Assembly: GCF_009389715.1 (NCBI RefSeq)
Contig: NC_052394.1
Location: 21,950,899-22,014,898, forward strand
Direction: 5' to 3'
Origin: Phoenix dactylifera
Taxonomy: Eukaryota; Streptophyta; Magnoliopsida; Arecales; Arecaceae
Length of the DNA stretch: 64,000 nt
Shown: positions 1 to 12,714 of the stretch, one piece after another
How the letters are laid out: every line of letters begins with the position of its first letter
Position numbering within the stretch: position 1 is the first letter of the stretch
Made by a program: the position numbers and the translations under genes
Notes under the pieces: generated by a model
Database searches by the model: none
What the model was told of the DNA's origin: nothing
Seen by the model: the letters and a program-made list of their open reading frames with translations, nothing else

Positions 1-3000
1 AAGTGGAAAGTAAATGCCATGGACCAAACATTGCTGGACCTGGAAGTATATACACAAGAAGAGCAAGTGCTATGATTCTTGCTAAAAATTTGGAAGATGG
101 TTGTAGCAGAGCTGTGGAAGATATTGATTGGGATGCTCTCACTGTCAAGGGAACCTGCCAGGAAATTGAGAAACGTTATCTGCGTCTTACATCTGCACCT
201 GATCCTGCTACTGTAATAATCATAGTCTATTCTGCACAATCTATCAGTTCTTGTGTTTCTTTGATCTAGCTTTTTTTTTCTGTGGAAGATGCCTTTTTTC
301 TGTGTGACAGAGTAAAGCACTATTCTGCAGGTAAGAACAGAAGAAGTTTTGGAGAAAGCTCTGCAAATGGTTCAGACTTCTCGAAAGGGCTATTCTTACA
401 AATGCGATCAACTTAAATCAATTCGTCAAGATTTAACAGTGCAACGGATACGAAATGTGCTAACTGTGAAGGTCCTCTTTCATTTCCTTTATGCTAGTTT
501 AGTTTTCTGATATATTATTGAATACTTAACATATTAATTTGTAACCAATCTCCTGATGATGTATTTGTTTTAAGTATTGTAATAAGTATGCTTTCATCAC
601 TCAGATTTCAGTATGTATAGGCAATTTTGAAATTTTTGAAATTCTTGGTACAATATGACTGGAAATGTTTGTACATGAAGTAATGCATCATCACATATAT
701 TGTCACTCTAATCTGAATATAATCTCCTTATGCCGAGTGTCTTGTTTCTTGCTTCTTCCAGGTGTATGAGACTCATGCACGACTAGCGCTTGAAGCAGGA
801 GACCTGCCGGAGTTTAATCAGGTAGGTTCACCTTACAGTTTCAGGCTCTTGCATTTCACATTTAATTTTGAGATTCAGTCTATCACATTGGTTTTTCATC
901 TCTCAAGCGTATTTTGGCATGACAAGTTTTTTATCATAATGCATGAATTCGTTGTGAAGGAAGAGTCTATGTTCTAACTGAGATGCAATAAAATACTTGT
1001 ATTTTATTAACAATTGCTTCTAGTTGCATTTAAGACATTGTTGGCCCTAACCAGTGTGGTCTCCAGACTCCAGGTAAATCATTGTTCAACCACAGTTTGA
1101 CCGGCAATTCCAGTCTCCCTTCCTAAAACACTACTTATACCATTCATCCCCCTTTGCTTCGGAACCATTTCACCCTCACAGCCTTAAATCTTTATTGGCC
1201 ACCATCTCAGCACAAGTTTAATGAGGATCACCAGGCCGATTATGACTCATGGCCCTTGCTGCTGAGATCTGGGTGAGACCAGCCTTCAAGCCCTCAGAAA
1301 AAAGAGAGGCATAGCCAGCCACCAAGAAGTGTCTTTTCAGAAGTTGAGGATACCAAACATGAGGGGGGAAGAAGCAGTGATATCCTCCCTAACAGTCACC
1401 AAGTCCTCAATGCTTGGCCTCTTCATGGTGTTGGCAACAGCATAGATGAGGGTTCAAAGGGATGAGTGGAAAAAGCTAGGAAGAGTCAAATATGGTGGGT
1501 CGGTAATCTGGGGATTTGGCTTTCTTTTCATGTATTTGAAGTTTTCCATTTTCATTTCTTCCCTCATTTCCCTAGAAGAGGTTAAAAGCTATTGACCTTA
1601 GCGATTCAAATGGTTCAATCGCCCAATTCAGTGGTTCAGTGAGGTTATGGCATTTTCGGTTTTTGGCTTGAACTGACCCACAATAGCTGGTGGGTGACAG
1701 AGGTCAAGCAGGATGACTAGGCTGTGGGTTGACTGGGTTTGAAACAATGGTATCAATATCGTATAGTTAATGATAAAAAGAGATGGGGAAGGGCAATTAC
1801 AAACAGAAAGTTTCCAATCTAGTTACTACTCTTTGACTTGTCATATTTATTGTATGAGTCACCTTTGCTCTGTTTTGCACCCTCTTTTTGACTTATGTTT
1901 TTTATATTTTTTTTGTCAGCTAGATGGGTAACCAATAGTTTTAGTGGGATATTCAAGAAGAAAATTTTTAATTTTATATGTGGTGAGAACTTACCAAGTT
2001 CTATATACATTAGTATTAGTCCATACGTGGTTCATTCTAAACATGGGTTTATATGCCAAACGACACACAAGTCACCTATCCTTCTTCTCTGGTATGATAG
2101 ATTAACCTTGGAGTTGGTTGTTTTTGTTTTAGATATCTTTTCAAATGTGTTGCCTATCAGGGTAAACAAAATGTTATTCTTGAAGTTCACAAACACTGTG
2201 GCTTAGTCAACTGACATTACTCAGTGATTTCATCTTATTTTTTAGTTTCTTTCTTTTGAATTCATTTTACTTAAAGAACATGTTGAACAGCCGGGGGTCA
2301 TCCACGAGTTAAAAAAAAAAAAAACTGAAATTAAGATGCAACATAAGCTTACACTTGCAACGAATAATAAATCGAAAGCCAAAGTTATTTTTGGTCAATT
2401 GATTTGTAATTTGTAATTGAAAATTCCGGATGTGCTCCATTTGCAGTGCCAATCACAGTTGAAAAGACTATATGCAGAAGGAATTGAGGGATGCCACATG
2501 GAGTTTTCTGCATACAATTTACTTTGTGCTATCTTACACTCCAATAGTAAAAGAGACTTACTGTCATCAATGACAAGGTATTCGACATATCTCAGATATT
2601 TTGCATATGGATTTAGTGTTTTCTTGTGTAGCACCTTTGCAAAATTTCTGGTCATAGCTCAGTAGGAAAGTTTTTTATTGGATATATTTGGATTCTCCAA
2701 AATATTTGAGTCGATGTTTACTATTTGGGATTCTCCCAAATATTCTTTTGGAACTTTATAGTGTGTGCTATAAATCTCATGTCTTGTGAAATAAGTTTAC
2801 TATTTGTCATCTCTTCCATTTATTTGGATTTTCCTGAATTTGCTTTCACCATAATATTTTGTTGAAAGGCACATCACCATGATTATCTTTAGTTGCTTGC
2901 TAAGCAATTCTTAAGATACCAACATTGGGAAACACCCCAAACTGGCATGTAGTTGTCCACTTCTAGGATTCATTTGGTTCATGGGAAGAAGTTTTCCTCA

Positions 3001-6000
3001 CTGGAATGTTTTTTCTGGGAAGATTCCTGGGAATACAATACCTGAGAAATAGTTTTGGTATGTTTGGTTGATTATGAAAAAGTGGCACATTCCAGAGTGG
3101 TTTATGTTTGGCTAAGCATCTACTTTTCTAGAAAAGTTGTATGAAATACCTATTATACCCTTAATAAAGAAAAAGACTTTACTCATAGATTTTGATGGCT
3201 TAAGAGTACTATTGGAAAAAATAGGACTCCAGTTTTCAATCGGTGGGAAAGTAGCTTTTCCATGTTCTCCATAAATTTTTTTTTTCATGAAACATGAAAA
3301 TCTTATTCTTATGGGAATGCTACTTTTCCATCTCTCTTCTTTGAAAACTCCAACCAAACAAGAAGTATTTTTTTGCTTTCCATTGACCACACTTTCCCCC
3401 CTTTTCTTGCAAACCAATGGAGTCCCTAATGTTTCCACATGTCAATGAAAGTATGGAATTGGGCTTTTATATAGGGAATATATCGATAATTTTTGATTAC
3501 CACATATGTCCAAACAATAGGGCAGGCTTTGGCACAATGGTGGGGTTGCTTCATTGTGACACAGGTGCTATGGGTTTGAAAGACTGAACCAGCTTCTCTA
3601 CATGAGGAGGTAAGGCTGCTTACATCCAACCCTTCCTCAACACCGCAGTGGCGACAGCTTTGTACGCTGGGATGCCTTTTTTTGCTTGTACCCAAACAAC
3701 CCTAGGAGATGTTTCTCACTTTTAAACTCTTCAACCTAGAGCCTGCATATACTACTACCGATTTCCAGACAGATTTATCCCAGTACTCTCATATTTATTA
3801 AGCTTGTTTTATGCTCATATTTATTCCATTATGCAAATTAGGTTTGCCAAATTGTATATACTTCTCCAATTTCTAAACAGATTCATCTGAGTACTCTTAT
3901 TTTTTATAAAATTTATTTTATGATTGTTTTTTCCTAAACCAATGGATCTGGGGCAACGGGGTAATTTACTTTGTTGTTCCATTGCATTTGGTTTGTTGGG
4001 GCATTGCTCTTCTAACTTCATGAAAACATTCTTCTCCTCATTCAGGTCTTATCATTTATAGTAGACAAGTTTTGTCTAGGTTAACATGTTTGGTTCAGAT
4101 TGGATTTGGGTCATTCTAGACCATTTTTGAAGTTTTGAAAGCCCAGCTCTATCTGATTTAATAGACCGATGGATTAGTGAATTGGTACTTAAATCCGACC
4201 CGAGAAAGTGTCAAAAGCCTGACCTGGTCCAACTTTGTCTGAGGGTTAAGGTTTGGTTAGTTCCTGTGGGGATGTGTCTGAGGGTTAAGGTTTGGTTAGT
4301 TCCTTGGTTAGTTCCTGTGGGGATGAAGGAGAGACCCTCCCACCCCCCCCCCCCCCCCCCCCCCCCCCCTCTGGTGCAACGACAGCCAGCAATGGTGAGA
4401 TTTTATCAAAACTCAAGTGAGAAACCCAGATTTGGGCTCTCCATCCAGGACACTCTATAGGGAGGGGAGGGAGATTTTTTTTTTTTTTTTTTTTTTTTTG
4501 GGGGGGGGGGGGGGGGCGAGAGAGAGGTGGTGGTGGTGGGTGGGTTGGGGTGGGGGGGGGGGGGGGTTTGAGAAAATTGACGTTGGTGAATGATCAATGC
4601 TGTTTGGTTTAGACAAATAAGCAAAAGAGAGCATGGTGGAAGATCCAAAGCCCGAGCCAGTATATCGGAGTAGGTTGGCACGGATGCCGAAACCAAAGCC
4701 AGAGATCGAGGATGTTGGGATCGCAGATATGTTTAGGGTTTATTACTTCATCGAGCTATTTTTAGCACAATATTGGGGAATCTCATTGCTATTTCTCAAA
4801 CAAGCATGAAATAATACTGGCTCCAAGATGGATCTGTGTCATGTTCAGCTTGGCCAGCTGAAGCCCAAGTGGGTATACCTACTAACCCACTCAATCCTAT
4901 GTAAAGGTTAGGCTAGCCTACCCAAGTTGTTCCCACCCGTAGTAAGAGTCTGGGATGGTGATGGGGAGTTGCTGGTAATAAGTGATAGGATGGGGGCTGC
5001 AGCAAAAGAGGTTGGTGATGGAATAAAGGGGGTCAGGGTGGGGTGATTTGGTGGATGTGAGAGGTAAAGGGTGGCTAGAGAAAGAAAAGGAAGTGACAGG
5101 GGGGAGATGATTAGAGGAGTAAATCTTATTCAGCCCCTTTCAGCTCATGTCGCTACCAATCATTGCTCCATACCCATAGAGGAGTACGGGGGCTAGGAGT
5201 TGTCATAGAGAAGAGTTACGGTTGAGCGGCTTCAGAGTCAGAGTATGTGTCCCCATTTCCCAACTTATAATCTCTCTAGAGCCCCTCTAGATTTCTCCAT
5301 CAAATCAAGCAAAAGGTGGATATATAAAAAACACATGCGCACACACATGTATGTAGCTAGTCAGCTAAGATGGGCTATATAACAAAGCATCCAGATCGCT
5401 AATCTTGATCTAGACTTTGTCAAACACATATAGCTTGATTTATTTAAATCTAGGCATTACTCGACACTTTGGGCCTTGGGTGGTTGCTGGCTGCTGCTCA
5501 CTAACTGCAGGGGAGGAGGTGAAGGCCAATTAACATTTGGTGGCTTCATTCCCTCCAAAAAAAAAAAGAGGCGAAAGAAAAATGGAACATTTGGTAGCTT
5601 CAAGCTTCTATAAGGGGTCTGTTCAATTCATAATTTATAATTTGAAAAGCCCCTCGAGATTCAATTATTAGATGAAGATCACATTGTGGACCCATAACTT
5701 GCACACGCATAGTGAGGTAAAATATGTTGTAGGCTATGTACTTCAGCAATTTTGATCTTAATCTAGACCTTATACAGAACATGTTTGAACCAGAATTCAG
5801 TTCATTTCAGATGCTGCTAATATACAATTTAAAACATGCTACTAAAATTGCCCCATTTTTATCCATTTGATGTATAGGTTAGAGGCCTTCAAAACAATAA
5901 TATTTTGTTTTTGGGCAATATGGAATTTATTATTCATGACAAATGGTGGGGATAATTTTCATTTTAAAAGGGCATTTGTTGATTTTTAGGAAGTATCTGG

Positions 6001-8395
6001 GTTCAACAATGGAGAGTTTGAATATGTGGTGGAAAAGATGATTTGACATCAGCGTGGTCTATATCACAAAAAAAAAGAAATATTGTTTTTTGGAAACCCT
6101 TCCCCTTGTCTTAAGCAGGTCAGCTTAGGACCACATCCATAGACTAGCCTTGTCCTATCCTAATCTTTTTAGTTTGTTGTCTGATTGATATCTTATGTTA
6201 ATTTTTGTTATGCAAGATTACTGACTCTCGTTAAACATATAATGACTTCATTAACCTTAAAGATGTTACAAGGCAACATTTGGTTGCCCACCTCTGTGTT
6301 GTCTCTTTGGTATTTAAAGCAGCCAAAAGATAACCTGGTCAAGCTTTGCTAAAAGAAATTGATAATATTAAAGTATATCTCTTTTCCATATTTTAGATTT
6401 TAATACGTTGTTCTGTTTTGACTTGTCAATGGCCTTACTTTCAGATTGTCAAATGAAGCAAAAGATGATGAAGCTGTCAAGCATGCTCTTGCAGTCCGCT
6501 CCGCTGTTTCATCTGGAAATTATGTTCAATTTTTTAGATTGTATAAGGCGGCTCCCAACTTAAATACCTGCCTTATGGGTACACGTTATAGCAGCAATGC
6601 AGCCTTATATTATTATCAATTTTGATGTTGTGTGGTCATTTAGTTTAATTCCTTGTGATGCAGATCTCTTTGTCGAGAAGATGCGATTTGAGGCTGTGAA
6701 ATGCATGTCTAAATCATATCGCCCAACAGTCCCTGTTGCATACATTGCCAGGGTTTTGCGCTTCTCAAGAGCTGTATCATCAGAAAATTGTGAAGATAAG
6801 GGCAAAGATGGATTGGTAGAATGTGAAGAATGGTTAAGAGCACATGGGGCAATTCTCACCATTGACAACAATGGAGAACTGCAACTGGATTCGAAGGTAT
6901 GACGAACTCCTAATTTTTGAGTGGGAGTCAAAACTTCACTATCCAGGAGGTGTGTTTGGCAGTGGCATTTCAGTATTTACTAATTTCATGATTAATTACA
7001 GTATCATCATTTACTATATATAGATATATATATTGCTGTTTGGGACTCCTGTGGATAAATTGGCAACTGATTTGGAAAGATTGACCTTCTGGCCCGTTTC
7101 CATGTGGTCCAGGTCCAGTATTTGCTTGATTGTCCGGCAAGACTTCTGGTTTGCACGCATAAAAATTATGGTCTTGTTAGAAAATACTAAATGGGGTAGC
7201 GGTGGGCCCGATCTGGACGCTCTGATGGGGTCAGCTAGATCTAGTTCGGTTGCCTTGTGGATAGCAGAAGAAAAATGCTCCAGCTTAGTGCTAGGAGCAT
7301 ATAGCTAGCTTAGTTTGTAATTTCTTTTAGCCCATTACCTCAAAACCACCAACCCCTATAAAGAATTATTAGAAAAACATCATCATTAAGAGATGCCACA
7401 ATATCCCAGTAAATGATAATCCTTTTTCCGTAATTTAATAGTCCTGGACAGTAATTTACATGATAGAACCAGTAAGTGCTGTCAGTTATTTACAGTTTGT
7501 TGCTATGTTTGCAGTCCATTATTTGTTACTTTGCATCGTATTTGCAAAGAAGGAGAAATCCCCCAGCTGTTTCATTAGCAGTTTTGAAATATAACATTGA
7601 TGTCTATAGTGCCGAAATTGTCTGCATCTTCCTTTCTTCTGAGAAATCCTCAGTTGTTTCATTAGCAGTATATAATATAATCATGTCTATATTGCAGACA
7701 TTATCTGCTTCTTTCTTTCCTTCTTCCTTTTTTTTTGTGCGCATGTGAAGCGGGGGTGCATGGTTGCAATGATTTTATGAGCTTCGGTTAACTGGAACAG
7801 ATAAATAAAAAGAAGCCAATATACTAATGTCAAGTTTATGAGAAACCAAACAGCAATGCTGCAAAAAATTTGAAGCTAATCAAATTTAGTGATTCTTAGG
7901 CAGTTGGTTTTGCTGATACGCAAGATTTATTTTCTGGTAGTTTCTTAGAGAGCAGTTTTGAAAGTTTTCACTGGAAATACATAAAAAGGTTATATGTGCA
8001 TCCAAAGTTCAAATCCCAGGTATGTTGCTGAAGTATAAATAAAGAAATAAAGCAATGAAACAATTGAAAAATGACCCATGCAGGACTATTTCAATAGACT
8101 GCAATTTCTACAAACCCAATAACTTTTGCTTGTAACTGCTTTTAAATGGTAACCTCTTGTACTTTTTGGGTTTCTTGTAATTGTGATGGTTCTAGGAATG
8201 GGCCCTACACCGCTAACCGTGCAATTCCTGACTTAAAGTAAATATTTGATAGGAGCCTATCACTTGTTTTCTGATGAAAATATCATCGCATGGCAGGTTT
8301 CCTCTTCCAGCCTTTACATACCGGAACCAGAGGCTGCTGTTGCACATGGTGATGCAAGCCTTGCAGTTGATGACTTTCTGACTCGAGCGTTGTGA
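1..8395 (+). CDS. SAC3A: SAC3 family protein A (LENG8/Thp3-like), C-terminal part, 5' end outside window
   Basis: Seven exons can be joined in one frame: 1-212 (partial), 331-471, 762-821, 2447-2577, 6445-6578, 6664-6896 and 8297-8395. All introns are GT-AG and the stop is TGA at 8393-8395. The visible 335 residues match the SAC3/GANP/Thp3 domain of plant SAC3A and animal LENG8: a conserved stretch reading [20 protein letters not shown], then [12 protein letters not shown], a helical repeat region with [14 protein letters not shown], and a C-terminal winged-helix-like part with [15 protein letters not shown]. Known role of the family: SAC3-domain proteins scaffold PCI complexes linked to mRNA processing and export (TREX-2 or Thp3-Csn12 type) in the nucleus. 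The N-terminal exons lie upstream of base 1. The fourth intron (2578-6444) is unusually long and full of repeats. The family call is firm; assigning it to SAC3A rather than SAC3B rests on remembered similarity. Confidence 0.88.
2960..3375. repeat. MITE-like dispersed repeat in SAC3A intron 4
   Basis: The left side carries TTTGGTTCATGGGAAG (about 2969-2985) and the right side ends CCAACCAAACAAG (about 3350-3362), which is a short inverted pair TTTGGTT/AACCAAA. The interior stretch at about 3060-3160 (TTTGGTTGATTATGAAAAAG...) recurs in diverged form at 63110-63200, also on the plus strand. This suggests a dispersed non-autonomous element. Ends and class are uncertain. Confidence 0.4.
3521..3687 (+). 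mobile_element. Au-family tRNA-derived SINE
   Basis: The element starts near GCAGGCTTTGGCACAATGG (box A), has a degenerate box B (TATGGGTTTGAAAGACTG) and the characteristic Au SINE 3' part: GAGGTAAGGCTGC...TACATCCAACCCTTCC...CCGCAGTGGCGACAG...CTGGGATGCC followed by a T run. An 8-base direct repeat CCAAACAA flanks it at 3510-3517 and 3692-3699, as expected for a target-site duplication. It lies in SAC3A intron 4 in the sense orientation. Confidence 0.85.
4236..4325. repeat. 39-bp tandem duplication
   Basis: The unit starting TGTCTGAGGGTTAAGG at 4236 repeats from 4275 with the same bases. The second copy carries an extra TTGGTTAGTTCC piece before its end, so the second unit is partly re-duplicated. 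It lies directly before the homopolymer cluster. Confidence 0.85.
4343..4566. repeat. Homopolymer cluster: C27, T25, G17 and G15 tracts
   Basis: Read directly: C27 at 4343-4369, T25 at 4475-4499, G17 at 4500-4516, a GA/GGT-rich spacer, then G15 at 4552-4566. All lie in SAC3A intron 4. The C and G tracts are complementary and about 130 bases apart. Tract lengths in assemblies are often unreliable. Confidence 0.9.
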
Positions 8396-8770
8396 AAGAG
8401 CTTTATTGTTGTACTCTTTCTACTATACAGGAGAAATCCAGGCCTGGCTTTGCTCAACTGCAGAAAGTAATGTTCATCTCCTACAACCAACCCTTGTTAT
8501 AAAATGGACAGGCAAAAATTTGGAGGAACACCTCAAGCGTAATGCAAGCCTGCTTTTTCAAATGGCAACATTGGCTTGAGGTAGTTTAGTTTGGATCCTT
8601 TGGCGAGTTTCCCAATTTTTTCACCCAAGAGCAAGCCCCTGTGTATTGAGCCAATTTCCCATATTGGGCTTGTGTCTTTGTGTATCTAATAAAACCACTG
8701 CCAGGTACTGACGTGCTGGGTGGCCTAAGCATAATACTTAATGTATCTTGTTAGTTTGATATACATAAAA
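8396..8770 (+). other. 3' UTR of the SAC3A gene (inferred)
   Basis: This is non-coding sequence directly after the SAC3A stop. A poly(A)-signal-like AATAAAA lies at 8688-8694, about 295 bases after the stop, so the transcript probably ends near 8710-8770. No cDNA evidence is available. Confidence 0.45.
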
Positions 8771-10600
8771 ATGCCTGTCAAGGTTATTAAGGACAAATCT
8801 TTATTAAATACGTAGATTTTAGAAAAAAAAAATTTTGGGTGCTTTAAATATCAAAAAGTTGGTCTTTGTTTTGATTGACTGAACTGAAGTACGATAGATA
8901 TAAACTGTGTTGAATTAGATCTGGTTTGTAAACGTTGCTTGCATGATACCCTATGTCCTGTCCTATATATGATAAGTCTTTAGTCTTTCCGAATCCTGAA
9001 TTATCATGAATGTTTGCATCAGTTGAATGTTAGTGCAAGGAAATACTTCTGTTGGTCCTTTTTCAGTTTCAATGTTAAAACTTTTCTTCCGCTCAAAAAA
9101 CCGTGTTAAATTGAAGGGTCTGCTATAAATATCTTTAGATTAGTGAAAATGTCATAAACTTGAGAGAGTTTCTCTTCATCGCGTCATTTGGTCACAACAA
9201 GACCATGTATTTTTAACTTGGCTGACTGATATATGAGAACTGTAGGTAATTGGTCCCCGGCTGAAGTTTGTAGGTGGTGTGGTACAATCTATACTTCCCA
9301 GTCTTGTCTTGCATATGTGCCTCACCATTATTAATCTGGATGAATGGTAGGCTCCACCTGCAAGGGAGAATTAGTGGGTCGGCTGACTCTAAAATGTAAA
9401 TGCATTGGCCAGAGCAATATGCTTCATCATACAGGGTGTGCGCTTCTTGTTCAATTTTAGCATATCATTGTCTTATTATCCTTATTAATATTGTTATTTT
9501 TTATTTATTTAGGTCGCAATTGTGCCTCAGTTTTTATCATAATTTTATGTTGAAAAATTTAAGCCTTTTGCTATCGAGCTCATTTCGGTCACCCCATGCT
9601 TTGAACTTACTCATCAAAACCCGTCAACATTTTCTGATGGCTCCAACTGGTTTTGCATGCTTTTAGTTTAATATAACGAGTTTCAGATATCAGATTTTGG
9701 TAGCCGTCATTTCTTGGAGATAGACCTGCATACCTTTCATCATTAAAAGCCCAAAAGATGGACAATTCTTATTAGCGGGTTTACTGTCATTGCTTATGGT
9801 TCTTTTAGCTGTAACAGACGATGTATATGACATCCATATGATCAATTATATAAAGAAATAGTGAAGAGTTTCAAAACAAAAAGAACATGCGGAAAACTGT
9901 CATTATGATCTCTTTTGATAGTGAGAGGTTTATAAAATTAACTCCATAATGTCATGGTTACAGAGATTACAATATTGACATAGACGTGCAATAAACTCCA
10001 GATGTACAGAGTTGGAAAAAATAACTAATAAGAAGTCCATATGAATTTAAGGTATAGTATTTAGAAAATACATACTAAGAGAGTCAATGTGACTTTAAGG
10101 TCAGCATTCACATGGTTTGGGGTTAAAGCGATTGACAAATGACTACAGTAATGAAAATGGCAGGAGTCAAGTTGCAGACGGAAAGGCAGGTTTAAGGTTC
10201 GGTAGGTTACCAGTAGGGATGACGGCCATTGGAAAAGCTTGTGTTGATCAAGAATGTAGCTCTTCATAAGAGTGAATGCCGCAAAGGATATCAAAGTGCT
10301 GGCGTTCAACTGTTTGGTCGAAGGTGGACTTCATGATGTTAATCATGGTATTTGCCTGTGGTATTTTAAACTTGCAGCACGAGATAAAGAGATGACAGGT
10401 TCTTCCCCTATGACATAATTATATGATTATCACAGCCCGGGTTTGGCCCAGAACATGATTATATGCTTTCTATCACAAGGAACTTGTCCTTCGTTAACTT
10501 GCAAATGAGAAAAAGGGTTCTTCGTAATATGGGCTGCAGCGATCAGAATGGGCTTGAATAGAAATAGTGAAATAAATGGAGCAACATGTCAGATTGAAAT
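8771..10600. other. Intergenic, no gene recognised
   Basis: AT-rich sequence with only short ORFs lacking recognisable domains. No RNA gene or clear transposon ends were seen. Confidence 0.6.
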
Positions 10601-11345
10601 GGATTGATGTTTGAATGTGAAGGTAATGATAATCCAATAATCCATGTGGTTTACAGTCCGTGTCCGGAGTTCTTTTCGATGTCTCCCCGGTCATATGTCA
10701 ACCGGTGGCTCGACGGCCAGAAGATCCACAGGTTTGAAATATTGGAGGATGAGTCACAGCCAGGACGCAAAAGTTGGTCAGCGGATCTGGGATGAATTCC
10801 CTCGACTGTTCTGGGTTTCGTTCAAAGAGGAAGCGCTGCCTAACTTGGAAAATTCAGAGAACCTTGTGAGATTTTGGGGGATGGAATCATGTCGCGTCAT
10901 CTACTACCTTTAACGTGGTGTATCGGTTTCAGATTTGCCACTTTGTTTCCAAGTTAGCTATACCAATTTCCTAGGAGAAAATGGCACGTTATTATTGCAT
11001 GCTGTACATGTACTAGATCATTGCCCTTGCGAGTCCATCTTAACGCCAGGTATCTATCTGGTGTCAAGGACAGATGATGCCATTGGAATCATTTGGTATA
11101 TACATACATATACACACACGAGTGGAAGAGATGAAGAGCCAGTCTTGTACCAAGAATGGAAGCATTCGCTGAAAATGGGGAAATTAAGAACTTGAGATTA
11201 AGAAATCAAACTAGGATTGGCCTCACAAGACTCCACACACAACCTCCTTTTTGTTATGTAGAGCCACCATTGATCAAGTCTTGTGGGCCCATCGAAATGC
11301 TCGAGAATGTCAGAGTTTGGGTTGTCTTCATTCTATAATTTTGTT
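10601..11345 (+). other. Weak coding-like stretch, unassigned
   Basis: Two overlapping plus-strand frames (10604-10795, reading ...SPRSYVNRWLDGQKIHRFE..., and 10644-10913) look less random than their surroundings. Neither has a recognisable domain, a good start context or an obvious splice partner. It may be a gene remnant. I do not call a gene here. Confidence 0.25.
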
Positions 11346-11369
11346 CCCCCCCCCCCCCCCCCCCCCCCC
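11346..11369. repeat. C24 homopolymer
   Basis: A run of 24 C bases, the second long C tract in the window. Confidence 0.9.
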
Positions 11370-11819
11370 TAGTGAACGATCATTCAACTGAGCAACTGAT
11401 TCATTGTGAATGAACGAAAAAGATGCTCCCTATCTGAGCTTCATTGATGGGAGGGAGGCAGTAGTGTACCTGGGCGCACGCGCACGACCAGCACATGCCG
11501 CGGCCAGAAGGCACCAAGTCTTGTCTCCTGCCTTTGATCCTCGAGAGCCAGCCGAGGGTCCATCTGTCCTCATACGTGTGCGTGGCATCAGATTCCAGTA
11601 CCCCAACCTTTCCATAGATATAGGGTTTTGTCGTCATGAGCTTTTTTTTTTATATATTTTTTTACAAAAAGGTCCAAGATATATTGACCGTCCGATAAGA
11701 AAGGGTATTTAGGAAATTTGGTCAAGTCAAAACTACGGCTGGCAAGTCAGATCTAAAGCTGACTCAGCCTAACCTCTTTTTTTTAAAAAAAAAAAAACAT
11801 TTTTTTAACCCCTTCCCCA

Positions 11820-12240
11820 ATTCTCCATCTGCCTCTCCGCTGCCGCCGCCGCCGCCGTATTCATCTGCCTCCCCCCGATCTCCATCGGCCTCATATTGTC
11901 CTTGCTCCGGACACGGCGAGATGGGCTCGTGGAGCGGCTCTACGCGACTTGGCCGGGGGCGGCGGATCGGTGCCGGAACTGCACTCCCGGTGCTGCGGCA
12001 GAGCGGGAGGCCGCCGGGGGGCCTGGTAACAGGGGGAGTGGAGGGGAAGGGGAGTGGCAGCTCTGCGGCCGGGAAGCGGGCACCAACGGCGTCCCTGCAG
12101 TCCATGAATGGACAGGAGAAAGGAGGAGACGATGCCGGAGTTCTTCGCGACGATCGAGGTGAGGGAAAGAGCGCAGATCTCGTCGGCGGCTTGTATCCGA
12201 TTCCCGAAGAAGCCCTAAACTTGGAATTATTTACCTAAGC
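11820..12240 (+). other. GC-rich CpG island, possible degraded first exon
   Basis: This stretch is far richer in GC and CpG than its flanks, with a (GCC)n run near 11843-11858. Plus-strand frames are open across it (11896-12162 and 11921-12238). ATGCCGGAGTTCTTCGCG at 12132 is followed by GAG|GTGAGG near 12155, which resembles a short first exon with a donor site. No domain is recognisable and no downstream exon was found. It could be a promoter island or the remains of a 5' exon. Confidence 0.3.
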
Positions 12241-12380
12241 TGCCATCCGTTTCGATTTCAATCCACCCACGCGGTTCGACTTATTTACCGCACCAGCCAC
12301 GCCACATCACCGGCTAAAACTGGTTGCCGGTGATTAATTCGGTGCCGTCCACCTTGAATCGGATGGTGTAGGGATAAAAA

Positions 12381-12420
12381 TGCCCTTAGGAGTAATGTAA
12401 TGCCCTTAGGAGTAATGTAA
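12381..12420. repeat. Perfect 20-bp tandem repeat (two copies)
   Basis: TGCCCTTAGGAGTAATGTAA occurs twice head to tail at 12381-12400 and 12401-12420 with no mismatch. Confidence 0.95.
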
Positions 12421-12714
12421 GTCCACAAGCACCACGGTCTTGGTGGGCCTAGCCCATAACCATGCTGCAGTGATGGAAGGAGAGAAACGGACGGAGCTAC
12501 AGCTAAGCTGTCAATATGCTGCATGATGCCACGTCATCCGTTCGCACGCTTTAGGATAAGGACATGATTCCACGTCTCTCTTTTTATGTCGACCTATGGA
12601 CCTCACCTTTTTTCGACGCGGCTTTCTTCCGAGCTAAGCTTCCCTCCCTCCATAATCAAATCCACGAACATATAGGCAGCTCTCCAGCCCCAGGAAGCGA
12701 GCGCGAGAGGCATC
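12421..12714 (+). promoter_or_regulatory. Presumed promoter and 5' UTR of the 12715 gene
   Basis: Non-coding sequence directly upstream of the small GC-rich gene. TTTTTATG at about 12579 is the only weak TATA-like stretch I noticed. The extent is a guess from position. Confidence 0.25.

Noticed and set aside
4182-4696. Proline-rich frames on both strands over the homopolymers
   Set aside because: They are translations of C and G tracts inside a SAC3A intron.
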